Positions 1 to 12,400 of a DNA stretch of 64,000 nucleotides are shown piece after piece. A model generated the notes under the pieces. The model had not been told where the DNA came from, searched no databases, and saw nothing but the letters and a program-made list of their open reading frames with translations. The stretch comes from Owenia fusiformis (lineage: Eukaryota; Annelida; Polychaeta; Sabellida; Oweniidae). Positions within the stretch are counted from its first letter, which is position 1, and every line of letters begins with the position of its first letter. The translations under genes and the position numbers were made by a program. The DNA is taken from the NCBI GenBank assembly GCA_903813345.2, contig CAIIXF020000010.1, forward strand, positions 12,467,181 to 12,531,180, given 5' to 3'.

Positions 1-369
1 TATGTTCCAGACACTCTCTAGAGTAAATCTATATTGTTAAGAATAAAAATGTGTGGTAAATTAATTCACTATGAGTAGTTTAAGTGACGCCATCTATTCA
101 TTTTCAAATATGGGGGTAGGGGTATGAAATATTTTTTTAATGTAGGTAAATGGAAAATGTACGCCCATTTTTTATTCCCATCCGATACATACTATATTTA
201 GACACATGTACATTATTAATAATATCCCAAATAATCTTTAGTTTCATATAAGAGACCAATATTAGGACATCAAAGATATACTAGTATGCTATATATTTAT
301 CATGACAATAAAGTCTGTCAAGTCTTTAACAGCAGCCTTTTATGTATCTTTATTTTGACTATATTTCAG

Positions 370-464
370 ACCCTCATGCGGACCAGGTTATAGAGCAGCC
401 AAATAGTTTCCTAATACATATGCTAGGTGTGGAGAAGGAAATAGAAATGATACCACTCTTTAAG
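370..464 (+). CDS. MSS51/ZMYND-like gene, first exon in window
   Basis: Acceptor 'tatatttcag' precedes the exon and donor 'aag|gtaaat' follows it. The first two bases complete a codon from an upstream exon, then 31 codons read PHADQVIEQPNSFLIHMLG and on to EMIPLFK. It ends in phase 0. Confidence 0.6.
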
Positions 465-3400
465 GTAAATTGTCCTCTTTGAATATCATTATACTGAAAG
501 AAGTCATACAGTGGCAAAAGATGTGGCTTCGTGCTAAGTGCATCTGGGTACTAGTTAATACACAGAATATCTAGGAATGACTTGTGTACTGAACAGAGCT
601 TTTACTGAAGGATTGCGCAATATTAGATTAACTAACCTGGCCCATTTATTATAAGAATCATGTTATACACCTCACAAACTGATAATATTCAGTTTGATAT
701 TGTATAGAAATTGAGTTTGTTTTTTACATCTGAACATTCTCCAGCATATTAGTAAAAGCCATTAACCTGAATGTATACAATACATATAAAAAGAGTTTAC
801 TTTACATATTGGGAAAATACTTTCATGATGTAGAACTGATCTCCACAGGATTGTTTCTCAAGTGGGTGCAAAATTCCCAATTCATACTGAAATTGGTCAA
901 AATATGCCCATTTTTCATGATTTTTCTCATTTTCGAGTGGGTGCATATGGATTTTCAAGTGGGTGCAAATGGATTTTCAGGTGGGTGCAAGCCTGTTTTT
1001 AAAATCTCAGGTGGGTGCTCAGGGCCCAATTGCTTTAATGCTGGATCACATAATTGTGAGGATAAAGGTTTGTGTTGAAATAGAAGAGAGGTTTCGATAA
1101 AAGTTGTTTTGAAAACAAATACATAAACTTTTTCTCTAAAGGGTCTTGTAACACTTAAATTAGTTTGTATAGGGTGTTTGATAATGTCCATCTCCAAAGT
1201 CAATTTGAGATTAAACAGAACTATAATATATACAGGGTGTTCCAAAAGTAACAGGACTGGTGCTGGCATTTTGACAATTTTGCACTGAGTGTCTTCAAAT
1301 ATTCACAACTTGTGCTTTGAAGTATTGCAACTTAAATTATTAAGTTTCAGAAACAATGATGGAATGCGGTTAGAGTTATGGTTACTATAGTAACATGACA
1401 TCCCAATACCCGTGGCAACTTTTTTCCTGAAAATGTGATATCTAACATTTTTGTATTACTGAAACGAGTATCCAATTCACCTATTATAATACAAAATTTC
1501 TTGTTTATTTTTATTGGTTGTTTTGTTGTAAAGGTGTTGCTATACAACTCAGATTCAAGTATAATTTCATAATGATAATAATATGTATTCAATTTCCTGG
1601 AATATCACTATGTATAACAGTCCGAACAATTCACGGTTGAGTTTTTGAAAAGACCCAATTTGAAGTCAGTCATCTACCTTGATAGCGCGCCTGCGCGCAG
1701 GTCACCATTAAAGACCACGCAGCTATAGAGAAGCTAGGTCTTGAGGTCTAAAACCATGCATCATACTCTTCTGGTCATGCAATATCTACTTTTTTATTTA
1801 CTTATATTGAGAACGGAATGCTAATTAGTGCTGTAAGACTTTTAAAGATGAGAATGACCTTCTCCAAATTGTCCAATCGACCCTTCGTGACTTGTCCTCA
1901 AATGGGTTCACTCATGTGTTTTGGTCATGGATACAGAGTACTACTCTTGTACTGACAAAGAGGAGCCTACTTTTCAAAGTAGAGGATACATAAGAATATC
2001 ACATGATGTAAAACAAATGTAATTGCCACCAGTTGTTGCATTTCAACTTTGATATGGCATGTACAAAATGATATGGCATGTTCAAAATGCTTAATGTCTC
2101 TGTAATTATTTTGCGTGGAATGTTGCCCCGGGTATTGCAATGTCATGTTACTATAGCAACCATAACTCTACCAAAGTTTAATATATTTTGTTGAAACTTT
2201 GCAATCTTAGTAATGATACATGAAAGTACATTATGTTAAAGACGATTGGTGCATATTTGACAAAATGCCAGCACCAGTCCTGTTACTTTTGGAACACCCT
2301 GTATATATCATATAGGAACAAAGTTTAATATTTTAGACACATGTGACAATAAATACAGTTTAAAATTTACAAATGGTAGATGCATTTGAACTATATTTGG
2401 AGATTTTTTACTAATAGCCCACTTTATGTAACACCCTCTATATAGACACGTACAAGTCATGGTAAAGCACTGGGGAGGAACTGAAGATAGGTTTCTTTTA
2501 TCCTTCCAATATTAGGCAAGTATGTAGTTCCAGCTTCAAACTAGGATTAGAACTTTGAAATTAAAATACTGTAATTGCTGGGATATACACAAACTAATTC
2601 CCTAAAATAGGAAACGAGGGAAAGTACTTTCCTCATTTCTTCGAAAAATGTTCCTCCCCAGTGGGGTTTTCATCATTTTTTAAAAGTTGAAGTTGCAGTA
2701 TAAGTTTGGCTGAAAACGTATACTGAAACCTCTCTAGTATAATATCTCACACATACATGTGGTTACTTAAATAATGCATATTTAAAGCTACACTACAATC
2801 GAACATACATGTATATGTATTTTTATTTTAGTTATACTAAGCCAGTGATCTCCCCAGCATTTAAGCAAGTGGGTGCAGCACCTACTTGAGATTATGAAAA
2901 TAGGCCTGCACCCACCTGAAAATCCATTTGTACCCACTTGAAAATGAGAAAAATCATAAAAATTGGCATATTTTGACCAATTTTTGTCTGAATTGTGAAA
3001 ATTAGAATTGTAAACCCACCTGAGAAAAAATCCTAGGGAGATCATTGTAAGCTGCTTAAGAAACTCTGTAGTAGTGACTATGTCATTTTTAGTTCACCTG
3101 TTCCACACTATTCTCTATTAATCTCCAGGAGTTAGCCTACCTCATCCCAGGTGTGAGCTTTGAGATCCACATGATAGGACCAGATATTGCCGACACCGCA
3201 GATGGCAAAGCGTACGATGATGTTGATCTACATGTTATGGTGCATAAATGTGCCTATCATGAATATCCAGGACCACCACCTGACTTCATTATAGGTAAGT
3301 AGATCACTACATCATCTGATCAATTTGAAGTTGAATTTATATGAGTTTGAATTCATTGTATTTTTATCGGCTGGCCTGAAGGATCCTTTGTTCCAGTATT

Positions 3401-6400
3401 TAACAACTTCTCTCTTGATTGTGCTTCAGAGTCCCTGAAGTTATATCACAAGATTGTCCTATGAAGTTGTATCACAAGATTGTCCTATGAGGTTGTATCA
3501 CAAGATTGTCCTATGAAGTTGTATCACAAGATTGTCCTATGAGGTTGTATCACAAGATTGTCCTATGAAGTTGTATCACAAGATTGTCCTATGTAGTTGT
3601 ATCACAAGATTCTCCTATGAAGTTGTATCACAAGATTATCCTATGAAGTTGTATCACAAGATTGTCCTATGAAGTTGTATCACAAGATTTTCCTATGAAG
3701 TTGTATCACAAGATTGTCCTATGAAGTTGTATCACAAGATTGTCCTATCATATTGGAAGTACTTTTCGGCTCATTTGTCCTTTGTTATCCACATTATATT
3801 GTGGGATTACCTGTTTTTAGATGGAGATTGATGTCATCATGATCACAATGTTGTCTCCTTGAAAATGTCTAAGTGGGAATCCCAAATTGTTGAAGTGTCT
3901 GGAGAAAAAATGAATCATGAAATTATGATATAAAAATAGTTTTATTGTATTATATCTTGGCCAATGGGGGATTTCCAGGTTTGCCCGTAGACTGATGATA
4001 TGCAGTGATGTAGCCAGGATGAAAAATGTGACGAGGCAAACCTGTTAAAAAGCGATGAGGCAAATGCCTTGCCTCATCCTGGCTAGAGATATGCAAATGA
4101 AAAATGATAATGCACAACCTTTTTAGCTCACATGGTGAGCTTTTGCAATCAGGATTCCTGTTTTAAGTTATTTCTGTTCGAGATCAATACAGAAAACTCC
4201 CCTATGACTCCTGGTTCAAAAGCTCGCCTATTTTCAAAATGGCCGTCACTTTTGTCTCGCGAAATTCACTTTTGACCCATTTCCTAGCTTTACAAATAAT
4301 TTCAGGTGTCCTACACTGTAAAATTCCATGTCAATGTAAAGGGTAGATATATGTTATAATATTGTTACAAAAAATCAGCGAAAAATTATATCCATTTTTT
4401 TTTATTTTCAGCCATTTTAGTTAACATTGATTTGTCTATCTGACTTGCGAAATCCACTTTTCGTCAATAACAGTGGCACGTTTTAAAACCTCTGTCGATA
4501 GGATTCCTGTTTTAAGTTATTTCTGTTCAACATCAATACAGAAAACTCCCCTATGACTCCTGGTTCAAAAGCTCGCCTATTTTCAAAATGGCCGCCATTT
4601 TTGTCTCGCGAAATTCACTTTTGACCCATTTCCTAGCTTTACAAATAATTTCAAGTATCCTACATTGTAAAAATCCATGTCAATGTAAAGAGAAGATGTA
4701 TGAAATAATTTTGTTACGAGAAATCAGCGAAAAATTATATCCATTTTTTTATTTTCATCCATTTTAGTTAACATTGATTTGTCCATCTGTCTCGCAAAAT
4801 CCACTTTTGGACCATTTACCTTAAAACCTCTGTCGATAGGATTCCCGTTTTAAGTTAATTTTGTTCAACATCAATACAAAAAACTCTCCTATGACTCTTG
4901 GTTCAAAAGCTCACCTATTTTCAAAATGGTCGCCATTCTTGTTTCGCGAAATTCACTTTTTGCCCATTTTCTAGCTTTACAAATAATTTCAGCTGTCCTG
5001 CATTGTATAAAGCCATGTCACTGTAAAGAGTAGTTGTATGAAATAATTTTGTTACAAAAAATCAGCAAAATATTATATCTGTTTTTTTTATTTTCAGCCA
5101 TTTTATAGTTAACATTGATTTGTTCATCTGTCTCGCGAAATCCTCTTTTGGACCATTTACTTAAAACCTCTGTCGATAGGATTCCCGTTTTAAGTTAATT
5201 TTGTTCAACATCAATACAAAAAACTCTCCTATGACTCTTGGTTCAAAAGCTCACCTATTTTCAAAATGGTCGCCATTCTTGTTTCGCGAAATTCACTTTT
5301 TGGCCCATTTCCTACCTTTACAAATAATTTCAGGTGTCTTGCATTGCAAAAAGCCATGTCACTGTAAAGAGTAGTTGTATGAAATAATTTTGTTCCAAAT
5401 AATTGAAAAAAAATTATATCTGTTTTTTTTTCAGCAATTTTACTTAACATCGATTTGTCCATCTGTCTCTCCGTCAGTCCAAAATAGTGGCAAGTGGCTT
5501 GAAATAATTTTGTTACAAAAAATCAGCAAAAAATTATATCTGTTTTTTTCTGTCACCATGTGAGCCCAGTACCCACGGTACTAATTTTCAATGTATTTTT
5601 CTAGAACTATTATCATTACTCCCTGTATAAAAATACTAATGCATTTCCTTATGGCTTAAATACTTGACCATTGAGGTATTTTAGAATGAATAAGAAATCT
5701 TACCTATAGTTGGGACATGTACCCTCACCACATTCCCATTTTGAGTCATCAGGGGGTCTTGTTCCACTGCGGCACTCTCCTCGTCATAACTTATGTCTCC
5801 TTGCCCTTCAGTTTGTAAATTGTCATCTTTGCCATTTGTTCCTCTGCTCATTAAGCATTTTATTTTGTCCATGATATGTGATCTATTTTGTATGGTTACA
5901 ACTACAGCTATTGTAGTTATCATGCCACAAGCAGCTGCAACAACTGCTACAATAATCAGACTTGAATTCTTAGATGAACGTGACAGAGCAGCGGATGTAG
6001 TTATAGGAGTGTTTGTCGAAGATATAGGAGTGTTTGTCGAAAATATAGGAGTGTTTGTTGAAGATATAGGAGTGTTTGTCGAAGATATAGGAGTGTTTGT
6101 TGAAGATATTGGAGTGTTTGTCGAAGATATAGGAGTGTTTGTCGAAGATATGGTGGTGGTCGAGCTCGAAGATGTTGGTGTTCTTCTCTTATACTCCTGG
6201 TCCCGCATGAATACTAACAAGACAAATAACATAAAATGATTAATTGCCTAGGTGCTAGTAGATGGTTACCATTCATACCACTAGGTGGCTTAGTCGGGTC
6301 AGATAGCATTGTAGATATGCAAAAAGTTCCCCAAACTTGTATCAAAATACATTCAGAGAACCAATTTCCATCGAAACATCTTTGAGTATGATAATCATAT

Positions 6401-9400
6401 TACAAATGTATTTAAAAGTAACTCTAGAAGTAAAATCTGTTTAAATAAAAAGCAAAATATCTCAATTTTCATGATTTTTAACATGAATTTCAGGGTAATG
6501 GGAAGTCTATCTGACCTTGAAATCACTTTTAAAAATTACAAGTTGATCACTTGTTCTATGAACAACAATATAATATTTATAAACAGGTAGATTTCAAGCA
6601 CGACTGCACAAAGTTTTACTGAATGTTAGTTATGAAATTTCAACTGATATCAGCAGTGTAATAAATATGAATAAAATCTTGGAAAACTTACCTGGACATA
6701 TCCTATAACATTGTATTTTATAAGATTCTCTTTCTGCTATTATACTTTCGCTACAAGCCTCAATACATTTTTCACACTGACCAACCCGTGGCTCGCAATA
6801 ATGGTCTTGCATATCACAATCAAATTTTCCACATTTTGTTACCCAATATGACTTTTGTGCTGATGTTGGGACGGCTCCCACAGATATAGCACAGAAAAGT
6901 ATCAATCCAAGTATTTCTCTCATTTTCTTTGTTGTTGTTCCTCTTTTTCTTTATGTTTTGTCATAAAGTAATCATTCATTTATGCTAATTTTCAATCAAT
7001 TGGCGTGATGTTGCAGTGCTGTAGTCGCATTTAATCTGAAGTGTAGCAGTATGATGTAAGATTTTATAAAGTTTTTGGGGTAATTCCATTGTTGGATTTG
7101 TCATCAAATTTAAATTGTTTAATTTTAATCAAATATCCATCCAACATAATAAAAATTACATTTGTTGATAAACTTTCAATCTTGAGTGGATCATGACGCA
7201 TTCATCATGTCCATGTCAGTCTTTGAAATGTATGATGTGAGATTTTACTAATATATTCTATTGTTAGATTGATCATAAAAATAACATTTGTTTTCAAAAT
7301 TAAAAGGTAAGCCTTAAGTACTGAATGAGGAACTCATGTTGACATCAGTAAATTTAAATGTCTCAACAAATCTTACTGCGCAAAATGATTCTGGTAGGTA
7401 ACAAATTTTATGATTAATAAAAATCATGTATATCAAGGACGTACATATTTCTGATTCAAATTATTATTACTTCATTATCCCATCGAACGAAGTTCGGAGG
7501 GATATAGGGAACGCCTCCGTCCGTCCATCCGTCTGTCCGTCCGTACGTACGTCCGTCCGGGCAATAACTCAAATACCGTTGGCCCGATTTTGTTCATATT
7601 TTGTACACATATACCCTATGGGGGTAGAAGTTCTGCTCGAAAGCTGATTTTCAAAATGGCCACTCATTTCAAAATGGCGGCCATTTTAGTGCCAAATTTT
7701 CAGTAATTTAGGTGCAATATGTAAAACTGTAATAGCAATATGTTTTAGATGTAAAAAAATTATATAGGACATTAATAAAGCTAGAAATGTAGATATTAAA
7801 GAAGCACATGGCAGCCATCTTGAAAAATGGCGGCATTTACTCGTTATTTTACGATTTTTGCTTTAACTCGAAAAGTAGTGGAGCGATTTTGTTCATATTT
7901 GGTATGTGAATACTATAAACATTGCACACTGTCTAAAGACACTTTTATTAGAAGGTGGCCATTTTGAAAAATGGCCGCCATTTTAACCTATTTTACTATA
8001 ACTCGAAAAGTAGTGAAGCGATTTTGTTCATATTTGGTATGTGAATACTATAAGGATGGCACACTGTCTAACGACACTTTTGGTAGAAGGTGGCCATTTT
8101 GAAAAATGGCCGCCATTTTAACGTATTTTACTTTAACTCGAAAAGTAGTAGAGCGATTTTGTTCATATTTGGTATGTGAATACTAAAAGCATGACACACT
8201 ATCCTATGACACTTTTAGTAGAAGGTGGCCATTTTGAAAAAAAATTTGAAAAATGGCCGCCATTTTAATGTATTTTATAATAATTCGAAAAGTAGTGAAG
8301 CGATTTTGTTCATATTTGGTATGTGAATACTGTAAGCATGGCACACTGTCTAATGACACTTTTGGTAGAAGGCGGCCATTTTTCAAAATGGCCACCATTT
8401 TAACGTATTTTACTATAACTCGAAAAGTAGTGGAGCGATTTTGTTCATATTTGGTATGTGAATACTATAAGTATGGCAAATGGTCTAATGACACTTTTGG
8501 TAGAAGGCGGCCATTTTGAAAAATGCCTGCCATTTTTGCTATATACTTTGTTTGTAAAAATGCCATCCATGGCTGTTCGATGGGATTCGCTACGCTTTGG
8601 CGTTGCCGTTGTTCTGGTTATACTTTCAGACAAGACATTGATGATTATAGAATAAAATGTTTTTAAAATAAAAAATGTTTGTATTAAAAGTCTGTATACA
8701 AGTTTATAAAGGTTAAGTTAATGATTCATAAAACGTAAGTGATAATGTACTTCTCCTTATTATGGTGCTGTTCAATTCAGTTTTAAGCAATTTTTGAAAT
8801 ATTGATCAGTATTTTATTTGGTCGCTTGCAATATATCTTGACCTCTAAGTTGTTGTTCATGTCAAATTAATACAATTTTAGCACAAAATACTCGTAAATA
8901 TCATTTGTCACATTTCGTTCAAGTTTAAAAGACTAATGCCTGGTGAGGATAGTACCATTTAGGGATGAAAAGGAATTTCCAAATTGATCAAAAAATTCAA
9001 GATGGTCACCATATGCTTTGTCCTATGTACTGAACATTAATCAATTTTAAGAAAATATTTGGTTTTCTTAAAAGTTCAATAAGAGACCTTTGATGCTTTT
9101 TAAACCTTTTCAAAATAGAAACCGGTATTGATACCAATACTGAAAGTGTTCTCAATTACTAGAGTACAGTACATGTAATTTGCAATTAGATGCACTTCAG
9201 AATTTCATGGTAAGGTTGCTCTGGGTGCCCCAACCTTAATATATTGACAAAAAATAAATAAAATAATATAATTTAATCATAAGATTTCTCATGGTTGAAA
9301 ACTGTGTCAGCCATTAAGACCATACACAGCTAATCTCTGACAGTACCATACGGTACCATTTTGGCTGCAGTATTGTACAGTACCATGAATATGGTACCGT

Positions 9401-12400
9401 ATACTAAAACAGTACCATTCAGTATCATTTTGGCTGCGGTATTGTACAGTACCATGAATATGGTACCATAGACTAAAACAGTTCCATATGGTACCATTTT
9501 GGCTGCAGTATTATACAGTACCATGAATATGGTCCCATATATAGACTAAAACAGTACCATATAGTACCATGAGTGTTTGTCGAAGATATAGGAGTGTTTG
9601 TTGAAGATATTGGAGTGTTTGTCGAAGATATAGGAGTGTTTGTCGAAGATATGGTGGTGGTCGAGCTCGAAGATGTTGGTGTTCTTCTCTTATACTCCTG
9701 GTCCCGCATGAATACTAACAAGACAAATAACATAAAATGATTAATTGCCTAGGTGCTAGTAGATGGTTACCATTCATACCACTAGGTGGCTTAGTCGGGT
9801 CAGATAGCATTGTAGATATGCAAAAAGTTCCCCAAACTTGTATCAAAATACATTCAGAGAACCAATTTCCATCGAAACATCTTTGAGTATGATAATCATA
9901 TTACAAATGTATTTAAAAGTAACTCTAGAAGTAAAATCTGTTTAAATAAAAAGCAAAATATCTCAATTTTCATGATTTTTAACATGAATTTCAGGGTAAT
10001 GGGAAGTCTATCTGACCTTGAAATCACTTTTAAAAATTACAAGTTGATCACTTGTTCTATGAACAACAATATAATATTTATAAACAGGTAGATTTCAAGC
10101 ACGACTGCACAAAGTTTTACTGAATGTTAGTTATGAAATTTCAACTGATATCAGCAGTGTAATAAATATGAATAAAATCTTGGAAAACTTACCTGGACAT
10201 ATCCTATAACATTGTATTTTATAAGATTCTCTTTCTGCTATTATACTTTCGCTACAAGCCTCAATACATTTTTCACACTGACCAACCCGTGGCTCGCAAT
10301 AATGGTCTTGCATATCACAATCAAATTTTCCACATTTTGTTACCCAATATGACTTTTGTGCTGATGTTGGGACGGCTCCCACAGATATAGCACAGAAAAG
10401 TATCAATCCAAGTATTTCTCTCATTTTCTTTGTTGTTGTTCCTCTTTTTCTTTATGTTTTGTCATAAAGTAATCATTCATTTATGCTAATTTTCAATCAA
10501 TTGGCGTGATGTTGCAGTGCTGTAGTCGCATTTAATCTGAAGTGTAGCAGTATGATGTAAGATTTTATAAAGTTTTTGGGGTAATTCCATTGTTGGATTT
10601 GTCATCAAATTTAAATTGTTTAATTTTAATCAAATATCCATCCAACATAATAAAAATTACATTTGTTGATAAACTTTCAATCTTGAGTGGATCATGACGC
10701 ATTCATCATGTCCATGTCAGTCTTTGAAATGTATGATGTGAGATTTTACTAATATATTCTATTGTTAGATTGATCATAAAAATAACATTTGTTTTCAAAA
10801 TTAAAAGGTAAGCCTTAAGTACTGAATGAGGAACTCATGTTGACATCAGTAAATTTAAATGTCTCAACAAATCTTACTGCGCAAAATGATTCTGGTAGGT
10901 AACAAATTTTATGATTAATAAAAATCATGTATATCAAGGACGTACATATTTCTGATTCAAATTATTATTACTTCATTATCCCATCGAACGAAGTTCGGAG
11001 GGATATAGGGAACGCCTCCGTCCGTCCATCCGTCTGTCCGTCCGTACGTACGTCCGTCCGGGCAATAACTCAAATACCGTTGGCCCGATTTTGTTCATAT
11101 TTTGTACACATATACCCTATGGGGGTAGAAGTTCTGCTCGAAAGCTGATTTTCAAAATGGCCACTCATTTCAAAATGGCGGCCATTTTAGTGCCAAATTT
11201 TCAGTAATTTAGGTGCAATATGTAAAACTGTAATAGCAATATGTTTTAGATGTAAAAAAATTATATAGGACATTAATAAAGCTAGAAATGTAGATATTAA
11301 AGAAGCACATGGCAGCCATCTTGAAAAATGGCGGCATTTACTCGTTATTTTACGATTTTTGCTTTAACTCGAAAAGTAGTGGAGCGATTTTGTTCATATT
11401 TGGTATGTGAATACTATAAACATTGCACACTGTCTAAAGACACTTTTATTAGAAGGTGGCCATTTTGAAAAATGGCCGCCATTTTAACCTATTTTACTAT
11501 AACTCGAAAAGTAGTGAAGCGATTTTGTTCATATTTGGTATGTGAATACTATAAGGATGGCACACTGTCTAACGACACTTTTGGTAGAAGGTGGCCATTT
11601 TGAAAAATGGCCGCCATTTTAACGTATTTTACTTTAACTCGAAAAGTAGTAGAGCGATTTTGTTCATATTTGGTATGTGAATACTAAAAGCATGACACAC
11701 TATCCTATGACACTTTTAGTAGAAGGTGGCCATTTTGAAAAAAAATTTGAAAAATGGCCGCCATTTTAATGTATTTTATAATAATTCGAAAAGTAGTGAA
11801 GCGATTTTGTTCATATTTGGTATGTGAATACTGTAAGCATGGCACACTGTCTAATGACACTTTTGGTAGAAGGCGGCCATTTTTCAAAATGGCCACCATT
11901 TTAACGTATTTTACTATAACTCGAAAAGTAGTGGAGCGATTTTGTTCATATTTGGTATGTGAATACTATAAGTATGGCAAATGGTCTAATGACACTTTTG
12001 GTAGAAGGCGGCCATTTTGAAAAATGCCTGCCATTTTTGCTATATACTTTGTTTGTAAAAATGCCATCCATGGCTGTTCGATGGGATTCGCTACGCTTTG
12101 GCGTTGCCGTTGTTCTGGTTATACTTTCAGACAAGACATTGATGATTATAGAATAAAATGTTTTTAAAATAAAAAATGTTTGTATTAAAAGTCTGTATAC
12201 AAGTTTATAAAGGTTAAGTTAATGATTCATAAAACGTAAGTGATAATGTACTTCTCCTTATTATGGTGCTGTTCAATTCAGTTTTAAGCAATTTTTGAAA
12301 TATTGATCAGTATTTTATTTGGTCGCTTGCAATATATCTTGACCTCTAAGTTGTTGTTCATGTCAAATTAATACAATTTTAGCACAAAATACTCGTAAAT

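Larger units (their letters stand above)
465..3128 (+). other. Intron of the MSS51/ZMYND-like gene
   Basis: No coding exon is recognised here. It holds two copies, in opposite orientation, of a 'gtgggtgcaaa...' interspersed repeat (about 811-1045 and 2845-3045) and a mariner-like terminal-inverted-repeat element at 1233-2301. Confidence 0.55.
6070..9570. repeat. 3501-bp tandem duplication, copy 1
   Basis: Every landmark here recurs exactly 3501 bp further on (for example the ATGs at 6923 and 10424, and the small frames at 7426 and 10927), and all predicted peptides inside are identical. I saw no mismatch in the stretches compared by eye. It contains exon 1 and the 5' part of exon 2 of the TNFR-like gene plus 2.6 kb upstream. 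Confidence 0.93.

Noticed and set aside
955-1269. 104-residue minus-strand open frame
   Set aside because: It spans a dispersed repeat and the mariner-like terminus.
5793-6239. 148-residue + strand open frame (VFVEDIG repeats)
   Set aside because: Antisense shadow of the stalk, TM and tail exon of receptor A; the minus strand has splice sites and paralogues.
7426-8655. Several open frames on both strands
   Set aside because: All lie in the tandem-core element, repeat identically 3501 bp later and have no domain.
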